38,483 nucleotides of DNA from assembly GCA_964496205.1 (NCBI GenBank), contig CAZBXV010000019.1, forward strand, positions 1 through 38,483, written 5' to 3'. Both the position numbers and the translations under genes were made by a program. This document shows, piece after piece, positions 1 through 7,101 of this stretch. Under the pieces are notes generated by a model. That model was given only the letters and a program-made list of their open reading frames with translations. It had not been told where the DNA came from and searched no databases. Numbering within the stretch: position 1 is the first letter of the stretch; each line of letters starts with the position of its first letter. This DNA is from CAYLHS01 sp964496205 (GTDB lineage: Bacteria; Actinomycetota; Acidimicrobiia; Spongiisociales; UBA4744).

Positions 1-1
1 T

Positions 2-538
2 GCGTGGAAAGCCACATTCGATGCCCTCGAGGACCGTCGAGTGGAGAACGGATTCCTGGGACACCACATCAACCGTTCCCAAGACGATCCGAGCACCCTG
101 ACCCTCTTCTTCGCGGTTGCGGATCCAGACAAGGCCAAAGCCTATGCCTCGTCAGACGAGCTGAAGGAATCGATGGCGAAGGCTGGTGCGATGAGCGTGC
201 CCACGTTCACGTGGGTGACGCCGGTGCGCGAGAACCTCGTGTGGGATCGAGCGCTTCCTGCATTCATTGTGACCCACCATGTTGCCGACTTCGATGCCTG
301 GCTTGCAGGATACGATGAAGCCGACGAGGTTCGACGTTCGAGCGGCATCCTGGGCCACGCGGCGAATCGATCGATCGAAGATCCATCTCTTGCGATCGTC
401 TATCACCAGGCCGAGTCCTTCGACACGCTGCGGTCGTTCCTCGATTCCGAGGACCTGCAGGCAGCAATGAAGAAAGCAGGCGTCGTATCTGAACCCCAAG
501 TCTCGTTTCATACCGGCGGATGGGGCAAGCAGTACTAG
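2..538 (+). CDS. Tandem-repeat alpha/beta small-domain protein, 5' truncated
   Basis: The reading frame is open from the left edge of the window, so the true start lies outside it; a GTG at 41 is only an internal candidate. The visible 178 residues form two copies of one domain of about 80 residues. Each has a G-[FI]-L-G-H-x2-NRS-x2-DPS segment, followed by a hydrophobic strand (LTLFFAVAD in copy 1, LAIVYHQAES in copy 2) and a K-A-G motif. The layout resembles the ferredoxin-like dimeric alpha/beta barrel fold, but I do not recognise a named family, and no catalytic residues are evident. No signal peptide or membrane segment is visible. A strong hairpin follows the stop codon. That the gene is real is near certain; its function is unknown. 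Confidence 0.8.
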   Translation, partial: AWKATFDALEDRRVENGFLGHHINRSQDDPSTLTLFFAVADPDKAKAYASSDELKESMAKAGAMSVPTFTWVTPVRENLVWDRALPAFIVTHHVADFDAWLAGYDEADEVRRSSGILGHAANRSIEDPSLAIVYHQAESFDTLRSFLDSEDLQAAMKKAGVVSEPQVSFHTGGWGKQY

Positions 539-560
539 CCAATAAGTAGACACGAACTGA

Positions 561-594
561 AAGGGGTGGTCACCGATTGAGGTGACCACCCCTT
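561..594 (+). terminator. Strong hairpin after the tandem-repeat gene
   Basis: A perfect 14-bp inverted repeat (AAGGGGTGGTCACC and its complement) surrounds a 6-nt loop, 22 nt after the stop codon. There is no following U-tract, but the stem begins with AA and ends with TT. It is best read as a transcription terminator or mRNA 3'-end stabiliser. Confidence 0.7.
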
Positions 595-664
595 GCGATC
601 TGCACAGACTGGTCGGCCGGCGTCCTTCCACCGGTCGAAGCTCTCCATGCCAAGGTGCTCGCGA

Positions 665-826
665 TCGGGCACCGTCCTCGCGTTCACGATGTCGGTCGTC
701 GTGTTGTCCGCCCCCGAGCTGGTGTTCCTGCGACGCGTACTCAAGCCCAGGCTGGTCGCGGTCCTTGTGGCCGTGGTCGGGGCAGGCATTCTCGCAGTCG
801 GATTTCTACTTGACGCGGTCCCATGA
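665..826 (+). pseudogene. C-terminal remnant of a UPF0718-type permease
   Basis: Residues from SGTVLAFTM to the stop match what I know of the C-terminal end of the predicted permeases (UPF0718/DUF318) that sit next to small redox thioredoxins. Two hydrophobic segments are separated by an LRRVLKPRL loop, and the protein ends in a third short helix. The other roughly 250 residues of the family are absent, and the sequence just upstream is hydrophilic and unrelated. The open frame could start at TTG 593, but no translation signal supports it. The stop overlaps the next ATG (ATGA), which is the usual coupling in this gene pair. It is most likely a truncated, non-functional remnant. Family assignment is from memory. 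Confidence 0.55.
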
Positions 827-837
827 AAGAGGCTCAC

Positions 838-1008
838 ATGAACATCAGAGTGCTCGGCTCCGGTTGTCCCAACTGCAAGGCTCTCGAGGAACGAACCACC
901 GAAGCAGCAACTTCGCTCGGACTCGACGGGGACATCGAGAAGGTCGTGCTGTCGGGTCGTGTTCCGAAGGTCACCGAACTGGAGTCTCTTCTCGCCGCAG
1001 CGGGCTGA
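838..1008 (+). CDS. Small redox-active thioredoxin-fold protein with an internal deletion
   Basis: The start MNIRVLGSGCPNCK and the end VLSGRVPKVTELESLL match the small thioredoxin/MTH895-like proteins encoded beside UPF0718 permeases. The CPNC redox site is intact. The family is normally about 77-80 residues and has a central YGV-[MS]-x-TPALV-x-DGK segment; here EKV runs directly into VLSGRVP, so about 23 residues, including the cis-proline loop, are missing in frame. A thioredoxin fold without that strand and cis-Pro is unlikely to work. ATG 838 is preferred because AAAGAGG lies 5-6 nt upstream; ATG 823, overlapping the permease stop, is the alternative. Together with the truncated permease this looks like a decaying operon. 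Confidence 0.6.
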   Translation: MNIRVLGSGCPNCKALEERTTEAATSLGLDGDIEKVVLSGRVPKVTELESLLAAAG

Positions 1009-1520
1009 CGGGAGCGGTCCCGGGACGCGAAGAACCCCGAGGGAGTCTCGATCGAAACCTTGACCCTCTCGGGGCTTCCGACCCGCCGGAACTCCGGGCC
1101 CCGAGGGGCTGGTCTTCCAGTGAGTACCGAGGTGACCTCTCGGTCGCTCCGGTCCGATCCGGGGTTGCCCCCGATCCGGAGTCAGCAATGTAGACCCGCG
1201 CGACTGCCCACGCAAGTGGATCGAAAGGAGAGATTTCGCGAACTATCGGATGACACCGAGGTCCTCATGATCTTGCTGATCGTGATCGCAGTTGTCTTGT
1301 CCCTCACTGTCTTGCTCTGGTGCCTCGCTCGAGTGCTTGCCACAGGGTCAGTTTGAGCGTCAAGGGCATCCGACAGGTCGCGCAAGCGGCGGCGTAGGCT
1401 CGTTGACAGAGCGTCACGAAGCTGAGCAGTCAGCGTGGGAGAGAGGACCCAGAAAGACACGGGGCCTCGGACTGTGGTGGGCAGCCGGATGCCCTACCGA
1501 CAGCGTGAGGGGAGTTCCTG
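1009..1520. other. Long intergenic stretch with an imperfect hairpin
   Basis: There is no well-supported gene here apart from a possible membrane microprotein at 1216-1356. An imperfect inverted repeat pairs CCCCGAGGG (1035-1043) with CCCTCTCGGGG (1064-1074), suiting a terminator after the thioredoxin remnant. The last part (about 1440-1520) presumably holds the promoter of the SLH gene. Confidence 0.4.
1216..1356 (+). CDS. Possible single-helix membrane microprotein
   Basis: From ATG 1267 the frame encodes a 29-residue peptide that is nearly all one hydrophobic helix (MILLIVIAVVLSLTVLLWCL), then ARVLATGSV. An in-frame GTG at 1216 would add a 17-residue charged N-terminus (DRKERFRELSDDTEVL). 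A purine-rich GAAAGGAGAG at 1222-1231 is too far from 1267 and lies inside the longer form. No homology can be claimed. It may be a chance hydrophobic frame in decayed DNA. Confidence 0.25.
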   Translation: MDRKERFRELSDDTEVLMILLIVIAVVLSLTVLLWCLARVLATGSV

Positions 1521-2519
1521 ATGTCGAGGTACATAGACTCTGGTTGGATTCGTGCGAGCCTGGCGTTGTGTCTGGTGGTGGGGGTGGTGGCCTTCGGTGT
1601 CACACCGGCCCTCGGCCAGACGTCAACTTTCACCGACGTGGATCCCGACGCGTACTACGCCCAGGATGTGGCGTGGCTGGTCGACAGGGGGATCACGACA
1701 GGCATCGGTCCCGGTCTCTTCGGCCCCAACATGGCCGTCACGAGAGGGCAAGCGGTGACCTTCCTGTTTCGGTACTCGGGTTCACCTGCTGGATCACCCG
1801 GGCACGGCTTCACCGATGTGCACTCGAGTGACTACTACGACGAGGCTGTGAAGTGGGCGTTTCTCTTCGGAATCACTTCGGGTACCGCCACGAATCTCTT
1901 CACACCCGGAGATCTGCTGACTAGAGGTCAGATGGCCACACTCCTATATCGCTGTGCCGGAATTCCGACGGGAAGCCCGGACCCCGGTTTCAGCGACGTG
2001 AGCCCTTCGTCGTTCTACGCGTCGGCCGTCGCATGGGCCAAGGCGGTCGGTGTGACCACAGGGACCAGCACGACGACCTTCTCCCCGGACCAGACGGTGA
2101 CCCGTGGACAGATCGCATCGTTCCTGAGACGCCTGAGTGACGCACTGGGTGGGGTTCCGTGTTCCGGCACACCCCCAAACCCGGCCATTCAGCCGACCGT
2201 TACCGGCACTGCAGCGTCGGGGACCGCTCAGATCGCGATCGTCAACGCTGCACCGGAGACGCTGCGGTTTTCAATGGGAGGACCCACTCCGACGCTCGAG
2301 ATACTCGACCCGTGTCCGACGTGCCAGAGGTACATCGCAGTGGCGCCCTCTGATGCGTGCACTCGCACCGGGGTCGTCGAACGGACGATGACGGTCGACC
2401 CAGGACGCTACCGGGTGGCCTTCGAAGCGGTCTCGGGGAGCGCGACGCCGCTGTTTGCCGAGTGGCTGTTGGGCGACGGGACCGCATACTCGTTCTGCGT
2501 GGTCATCATCCAGTCCTGA
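1521..2519 (+). CDS. Secreted protein with three SLH domains
   Basis: Residues 1-33 form a signal peptide with a hydrophobic core (SLALCLVVGVVAFGV) and an ALGQ cleavage region. Three S-layer homology repeats follow at about 36-85, 95-145 and 155-205. Each starts with F-[ST]-DV, contains YY or FYA, then a G-[IV]-T-[ST]-G turn, and ends in a T-R-G-Q helix (AVTRGQAVTF, LLTRGQMATL, TVTRGQIASF). SLH domains bind cell-wall polymers. The C-terminal roughly 120 residues form a beta-rich domain with four cysteines (two in DPCPTC, then DAC and FC) that I do not recognise. GAGGGGAG is the ribosome site just before ATG 1521. It is a surface protein of unknown specific role. Confidence 0.85.
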   Translation: MSRYIDSGWIRASLALCLVVGVVAFGVTPALGQTSTFTDVDPDAYYAQDVAWLVDRGITTGIGPGLFGPNMAVTRGQAVTFLFRYSGSPAGSPGHGFTDVHSSDYYDEAVKWAFLFGITSGTATNLFTPGDLLTRGQMATLLYRCAGIPTGSPDPGFSDVSPSSFYASAVAWAKAVGVTTGTSTTTFSPDQTVTRGQIASFLRRLSDALGGVPCSGTPPNPAIQPTVTGTAASGTAQIAIVNAAPETLRFSMGGPTPTLEILDPCPTCQRYIAVAPSDACTRTGVVERTMTVDPGRYRVAFEAVSGSATPLFAEWLLGDGTAYSFCVVIIQS

Positions 2520-3086
2520 ACCGGCCCGATTCGGCGCGCCAATCACTGGCGGCTTTGCGCTGTGAATCAGAGCGGGCTTGTCACCTGGCAATTGCCGACT
2601 GCGAGCATCGGGATACGGCCAGTCATGGAGGCGTTGGCGCGGACCGCGAACCGATTGACGACCGCTTCCACACCGTCGCCTTCGAACCTCGCGTCGCCGC
2701 TGAAGCATTTCATCCAGAAATGTGCTGTGACCATGGGCGTTCGCAGTATCAGTCGCACGCCAACTTGGGGAGTGTCAACGAACCAGGTAGTCACGCACTC
2801 GAGTGCCTTCCGATCCATGAGACCGATGATCGAGTGTCAGGGTGTGAAGCGACCGGTGCACAGCTCATCGATACGGTCCAGACGGCCGTCCGAGGCCGAG
2901 AGGGATACTCTGATCAAGTCGATACTGATCGAATCGATGTCGCTGTTGGTGATCACCACCACACCGATCTTTGGGTCCTCGAAGGGCCGACGAAGCACCA
3001 GTATCCACCGGTCGCACCGTGTGCCTCTACGACCTCCCCAAAAGGAACGGACGGGCACTTCCGGTACTCCGATCGTCACCATTCCC
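2520..3086. other. 567-nt gap with no supported gene
   Basis: This lies between the ends of the SLH gene and the convergent histidine kinase gene. On the minus strand two ORFs (3082-2837 and 2818-2567) are in the same frame and separated by one TGA plus 18 nt, so they could be the halves of one interrupted gene of about 170 codons. I recognise neither and see no ribosome site. No long U-tract terminator is obvious. Confidence 0.35.
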
Positions 3087-4469
3087 CTAGGGAGACGGCG
3101 TCGTCGGGAGAGTAACCGTGAAAACCGTGCGGCCGGGTTGAGACGAGACGGTCAACTCGCCTCGATGGCGATGTACAACGATCGAGTAGCTGATGTCGAG
3201 GCCCAAGCCGGTACCCGATCCCGGTGGCTTCGTCGTGAAGAAGGCGTCGAAGATCCGAGGGAGCACCTCCTCTGGAATGCCTTCGCCGTTGTCTTCGACA
3301 TCAACGACAACGGTGTCGCCTGTCACCCTGCCCCGGATGACGATCCGCCCGTTGGGAGTACCGGAGAGGGCATCCGCCGCGTTGTCGATGAGGTTTGTCC
3401 AGACCTGGTTGAGTTCACTTCCGTAGGCGGTGATCGACGGAATGTCGTCCAGATCGAGTTCTACAGCGACGCCCTTGAGCTTGTGTTCCAGGATGACGAG
3501 AGTGTCTTCGATTCCCTTGCGGATGTTGACATCCTGGAGGGGGGCCTGGTCGAGGTAGGAGTAGGACTTCAACGCTCCGATGATCGTCGACATTCTGGAA
3601 GTGCCTTCTTCGATCTCTCGTACGAGCCCGGAGACGCGGGACATCGCCACGAGCGCTTCCAGCACAATCGAAGCGTGGCGGCCGTAGTCGTGGACGATCG
3701 ATTCCACCGCATCGACGGTCATGCCAGACGAAGCGATGCCTTCCGCCAGTTCCCACGAACGCGGCACGTCCAATGTCTCCAGGATGCGTTCGATCTCCGA
3801 CTCGAGATCTGCTCGCTCCAGTGGTCCCAGGGGACGGCTTGATTCGATGGGCGTCTGGAGGCGCGATTCGAGATCCGGGTAGTCGGCAGCAAGCGTGGCC
3901 GCCGCCGACAAGGTACTGCGAAGGTCAACGAGTGCGACTTGGAGACGGGCGGCACTTCGCTTCACGGCCGCTGCGGGGTTGTTCAGTTCATGGGCGAGCC
4001 CCGCGGTCAGTGTTCCCAACTGCGCCATGCGCTCCGATTGCCGAAGGCGCCCTTGGGTTTCGCGCCAACGAGCCAGCAGACCGGTGAACAGCGCTCGGGC
4101 CGCAGCAGCGCTGCTTGCGAGAAGCTCGTCGAGATGCTCTTTGGGAATGGAGAGCAGCGAGGAGTCCGTCGAAGCCTTCGCCGTTGCCATGCGGGGAGCC
4201 ACCTCGAGGAGAGCCATCTCTCCTATGACATCCCCAGGGCCGCGCCGGGCTATCAGGACCTCTCGGTCGTCTGTGATCTTGACGATTTCGATCTCCCCGC
4301 CCTCGATGACATAGGCGTGATCGCCTTCGTCACCCTCCTCGAACAGCAGCGCGCCGGCAGGAAGATCGATGTTCTCGATGCCCGACGCGAGACGTTCCAA
4401 GTCCTCCTGCGCCAGTTCAGCGAACAGGGGGATGGCTCTCAGGGCGGCGGTTCGTTCAGACTGTGTCAA
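3087..4469 (-). CDS. Sensor histidine kinase with N-terminal cyclic-nucleotide-binding domain
   Basis: This is a 460-residue soluble kinase. A CRP-like cNMP domain spans about residues 11-115; its phosphate-binding cassette reads GEMALLEVAPRMATAKA, with E84 and R93 in the positions that contact the cyclic nucleotide. A coiled linker leads to the dimerisation/phosphoacceptor helix with H160 in AHELNNPAA. The ATPase domain has an N box (NLIDNAADAL), a G1 box (DNGEGIP) and GTGLGL. No membrane helix is present. TTG 4469 is the chosen start: it overlaps the upstream gene by 14 nt and gives the normal domain length. The kinase is the last gene of a three-gene operon and probably phosphorylates the receiver of the preceding fusion protein. 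That partnership is inferred from neighbourhood. Confidence 0.85.
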   Translation of the reverse strand: MTQSERTAALRAIPLFAELAQEDLERLASGIENIDLPAGALLFEEGDEGDHAYVIEGGEIEIVKITDDREVLIARRGPGDVIGEMALLEVAPRMATAKASTDSSLLSIPKEHLDELLASSAAAARALFTGLLARWRETQGRLRQSERMAQLGTLTAGLAHELNNPAAAVKRSAARLQVALVDLRSTLSAAATLAADYPDLESRLQTPIESSRPLGPLERADLESEIERILETLDVPRSWELAEGIASSGMTVDAVESIVHDYGRHASIVLEALVAMSRVSGLVREIEEGTSRMSTIIGALKSYSYLDQAPLQDVNIRKGIEDTLVILEHKLKGVAVELDLDDIPSITAYGSELNQVWTNLIDNAADALSGTPNGRIVIRGRVTGDTVVVDVEDNGEGIPEEVLPRIFDAFFTTKPPGSGTGLGLDISYSIVVHRHRGELTVSSQPGRTVFTVTLPTTPSP

Positions 4470-6096
4470 GGTACTTGTGCACCATCGAAACGGAGATCGA
4501 TCCCTGGCCAACGGCTGAGGCGACTCTCCGAACCACTCCGTGTCGGACATCGCCGGCAGCGAAGACACCGGGGACACTGGTTTCCAGCAGGTATGGATCC
4601 CTGTCGACGGTCCATGTCTCCGGGTTCCCGCCGTCGAGAAAGATGTCGGGGCCCGTGTAGATGAAGCCTCGGTTGTTGCGTTTGACCACACCCTCCAGGA
4701 ACGATGTGTGAGGCACGGCTCCGACGAAAATGAAGACTCCCGAAGCCTCGCGCTCGTAGACGTCCTCTCCCGTCTTGAGTCTCAGTCGTTCGACCTTCTG
4801 CTCGCCGAGAACCTCGTCGACCCGGGTGCCGAGCAGAACCTCGATGTTGTCGCGCGAGTCGATCTGATCCACGAGGTACTGGGACATCTTCGCCTCCAGC
4901 GAACCGCCTCGCACGATCAACGTGACATCGGCTGCGTACTTCGAGAACATCATCGCGGCCTGGCCCGCCGAGTTGCCTCCTCCCACCACGAAGACGTGTC
5001 CCCCTTGAAAGGTCGCGGCTTCCGAGACCGACGCCCCGTAGTACACGCCCGCCCCCTCGAAGCGTTCGTACCCGGGCACACCGAGGCGCCGAACGGTCAT
5101 GCCCGTAGCGATGAGCACTGCATGGCTCTTGAGTTCGCCACCGTCCTCGAGCGTGACGGTCTTGACCGCTTCGTCGGCCTGGAGACGAACAGCCGTATCC
5201 GTGAGGATCTCGGCCCCGAGGCGAGTGGCCTGCGTGACCGCACGCCTGGCCAGGTCGCCACCCGCGATGCCCGAAGGAAAACCGAGGTAGTTCTCGATCC
5301 TCGAACTGGTGCCCGCCTGCCCCCCAGGGGCCTGCTGCTCGATCATCACGGTTCGGAGACCCTCTGAAGCTCCGTACACGGCTGCGGCGAGACCCGCGGG
5401 TCCGCCGCCGATGATGATCAAGTCGTAGAAACGGCTCGTCGCCTCCGTCTTGAGACCCACCTGCCTTGCGAGGGTGCGGCGGTCGGGGTCGACGAGGACG
5501 GTTCCGTCCGGGAAGTAGACGACCGGGATCGTTCCCCCGGAGGCATTGACCATCTCCGCCGCGTTTGTGTCGCGTTCGATGTCGAGAAAGCGGTAGGGCA
5601 CGTGGTTGAGTGCCAGGAAGTCCTTCGTTGTGTGGGTGTGGGGCGACCAAGTGGTGCCGGCGACGCGAACTCCATCGAACGGTGCCGGTACGTTGGCTTT
5701 CCAGTCGTCCAGGAGATCGTTCAACACCGGGTAGAGGTGCTGGTCGGGTGGATCCCACGGTTTCATCAGATAGTGGTCCAGATCGACGACGTTGATCGCT
5801 TCGATTGCTGCCTCGGTATCGGCGTACGCGGTGAGAAGGGCCCGTTTCGCATCGGGGAAGAGCTGTCGCGCCTGACGGATGAACTCGGTGCCGGTCATCT
5901 CGGGCATACGCTGGTCGGCGAGAAGCAGCGCGACGGTACCCCCGCGTTCGCCGATCGTCGCGAGGGTGTCGAGAGCCTCGGAGCCTGATCCTGCAGCGAT
6001 GATCTGGTACTCCTCTGCGTAGGCAGCTCGCAAATCCCGGCGGATCGCTTCGAGGACCAGAGCGTCGTCATCGACTGTCAGGATCGTCGGCTTCAT
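4456..6096 (-). CDS. Cysteine-free response regulator / glutaredoxin-like / thioredoxin-reductase-like fusion
   Basis: This 546-residue protein has three parts. Residues 1-130 are a receiver with acidic D9-D11, phosphoacceptor D61 (LLLADQRMPEMTG), T89 and K112. Residues about 140-215 look like a glutaredoxin/thioredoxin fold (VAGTTWSPHTHTTKDF, then TIPVVYFPDGTVLV), but the usual CPxC is SPHT. Residues 223-546 are a thioredoxin-reductase-like flavoprotein with GGGPAG (230-235), GGGNSAGQA (372-380) and a GDV FAD motif at about 515. At the CxxC position of classical TrxR it has YYGASVSEA. I find no cysteine anywhere in the chain, so it cannot do dithiol chemistry; NAD(P)H oxidase, a redox-sensing flavoprotein or a scaffold are options. 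It starts 3 nt after the phosphoesterase stop and is co-transcribed with the kinase. Confidence 0.88.
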   Translation of the reverse strand: MKPTILTVDDDALVLEAIRRDLRAAYAEEYQIIAAGSGSEALDTLATIGERGGTVALLLADQRMPEMTGTEFIRQARQLFPDAKRALLTAYADTEAAIEAINVVDLDHYLMKPWDPPDQHLYPVLNDLLDDWKANVPAPFDGVRVAGTTWSPHTHTTKDFLALNHVPYRFLDIERDTNAAEMVNASGGTIPVVYFPDGTVLVDPDRRTLARQVGLKTEATSRFYDLIIIGGGPAGLAAAVYGASEGLRTVMIEQQAPGGQAGTSSRIENYLGFPSGIAGGDLARRAVTQATRLGAEILTDTAVRLQADEAVKTVTLEDGGELKSHAVLIATGMTVRRLGVPGYERFEGAGVYYGASVSEAATFQGGHVFVVGGGNSAGQAAMMFSKYAADVTLIVRGGSLEAKMSQYLVDQIDSRDNIEVLLGTRVDEVLGEQKVERLRLKTGEDVYEREASGVFIFVGAVPHTSFLEGVVKRNNRGFIYTGPDIFLDGGNPETWTVDRDPYLLETSVPGVFAAGDVRHGVVRRVASAVGQGSISVSMVHKYLDTV

Positions 6097-6099
6097 TCG

Positions 6100-6945
6100 T
6101 CACTCCTCATGGCCATCTATCGACTGGTAGGTGTGGGTGATGCGTTCGCGATTCACGTTCACGATGCGGAACCCGGAAGGGTCGTCGCCGAGCGGGTATC
6201 CGACAGGTCCTGAAGTCACCATACGGAAGTCTCCGTCGAGAGCTTCGACGTTGCGATGCAGATGGCCTGCGAATGCCATCTCGACTCCGTGGTCGTGGAC
6301 GAGACGAAGAAGCGGCTCCCGCTGCTCGCGAGGGATGTTCCAGTAGCTATCAGGTTCGTCCGCAGACTGGACGAAGAGGGGATGGTGGCCGAAGAGGATG
6401 ATGTGGTCGGCATCACGCGATGCCTCGAATTCCCTCTCGAGGAATGCCATCTGATCCTCGAGGTGCTCAGGAACGTTTCGAGGCTGAGCGAGCACGACGG
6501 TGTTCAGGACCAGGAAACGCGTTCTGCTGACGGTGAATCCGTAGTAGTCCTCGCCGAAGACCTCTCGGTATCTCTGGATGCTGTCGCGGGTGGGCGCAAC
6601 TCCATCGGGAGCGATGTCGTGATTTCCGGGCACCCAATGCAGCGGAATCGAAGGATCGAGATGAGAGCTGATCTCGAGAAGCTCTTCGAGCTGATCTTGC
6701 GATGAAGCATCGTCAATCATGTCGCCGCCGATCGCGGCGAAAGCGGGTCGAAGCTCGTTGAGTGCGTTGATCGCTGCCCGATATCTGATTGCGTCCCACT
6801 CGTAACCTTCAACCTTGGGAACGCTCCAGACGCGCATCCCTCTGGGACGAAACGCTGCAGCTTCCTTCTCGCTCAGCCCACTGAACGTCGCGTAGGCCCC
6901 AAGCTGAGTGTCAGCCAGGAACACGAACCGAAATGTGTCGGGCAT
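6100..6945 (-). CDS. Calcineurin-like metallophosphoesterase
   Basis: This 281-residue soluble protein carries the full metallophosphoesterase motif set: D-x-Q near residue 11 (ADTQLG), GGDMIDD near 74, GNHD near 109, GHHPLF near 195 and AGHLHRN near 231. These residues hold two metal ions and hydrolyse phosphomonoesters or diesters. The layout, with no signal peptide, is closest to cytoplasmic CPPED1-like or cyclic-nucleotide-phosphodiesterase-like members, but the substrate cannot be read from sequence. It is first in the operon with the flavoprotein fusion and the cNMP-binding kinase. Because an adenylate cyclase is transcribed divergently, cAMP hydrolysis is an attractive but unproven role. 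GGAAGCG lies just before the ATG. Confidence 0.85.
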   Translation of the reverse strand: MPDTFRFVFLADTQLGAYATFSGLSEKEAAAFRPRGMRVWSVPKVEGYEWDAIRYRAAINALNELRPAFAAIGGDMIDDASSQDQLEELLEISSHLDPSIPLHWVPGNHDIAPDGVAPTRDSIQRYREVFGEDYYGFTVSRTRFLVLNTVVLAQPRNVPEHLEDQMAFLEREFEASRDADHIILFGHHPLFVQSADEPDSYWNIPREQREPLLRLVHDHGVEMAFAGHLHRNVEALDGDFRMVTSGPVGYPLGDDPSGFRIVNVNRERITHTYQSIDGHEE

Positions 6946-6963
6946 GAGGCGCTTCCAGAGCGA

Positions 6964-7048
6964 GGGCTTCCGACACTACCGGGTCGTGCACTCTATGGAC
7001 CTCGAGACCCTCAGAAGAGAGATTGCCGTGCCTCACTCCCGGAAGCCC
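6964..7048. repeat. Spaced inverted repeat in divergent promoter region
   Basis: GGGCTTCCG at 6964-6972 is matched perfectly by CGGAAGCCC at 7040-7048, inside the 156-nt gap between the phosphoesterase and cyclase starts. It could be a pair of operator half-sites or a decayed palindromic element. No regulator can be assigned. Confidence 0.4.
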
Positions 7049-7101
7049 TGCTTCGGGTGTGCTTCGGAGGAGCTGATCACAGATTGTCCACCACATCTAG
7101 C

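Noticed and set aside
535..1215. A 226-codon minus-strand ORF over the permease/thioredoxin remnants
   Set aside because: Low-complexity and basic, it overlaps recognisable remnants on the other strand and lacks any family motif.
2562..3842. A 426-codon plus-strand ORF reaching into the kinase gene
   Set aside because: It lies antisense to conserved kinase domains, and its composition is irregular; it is a GC-driven shadow.
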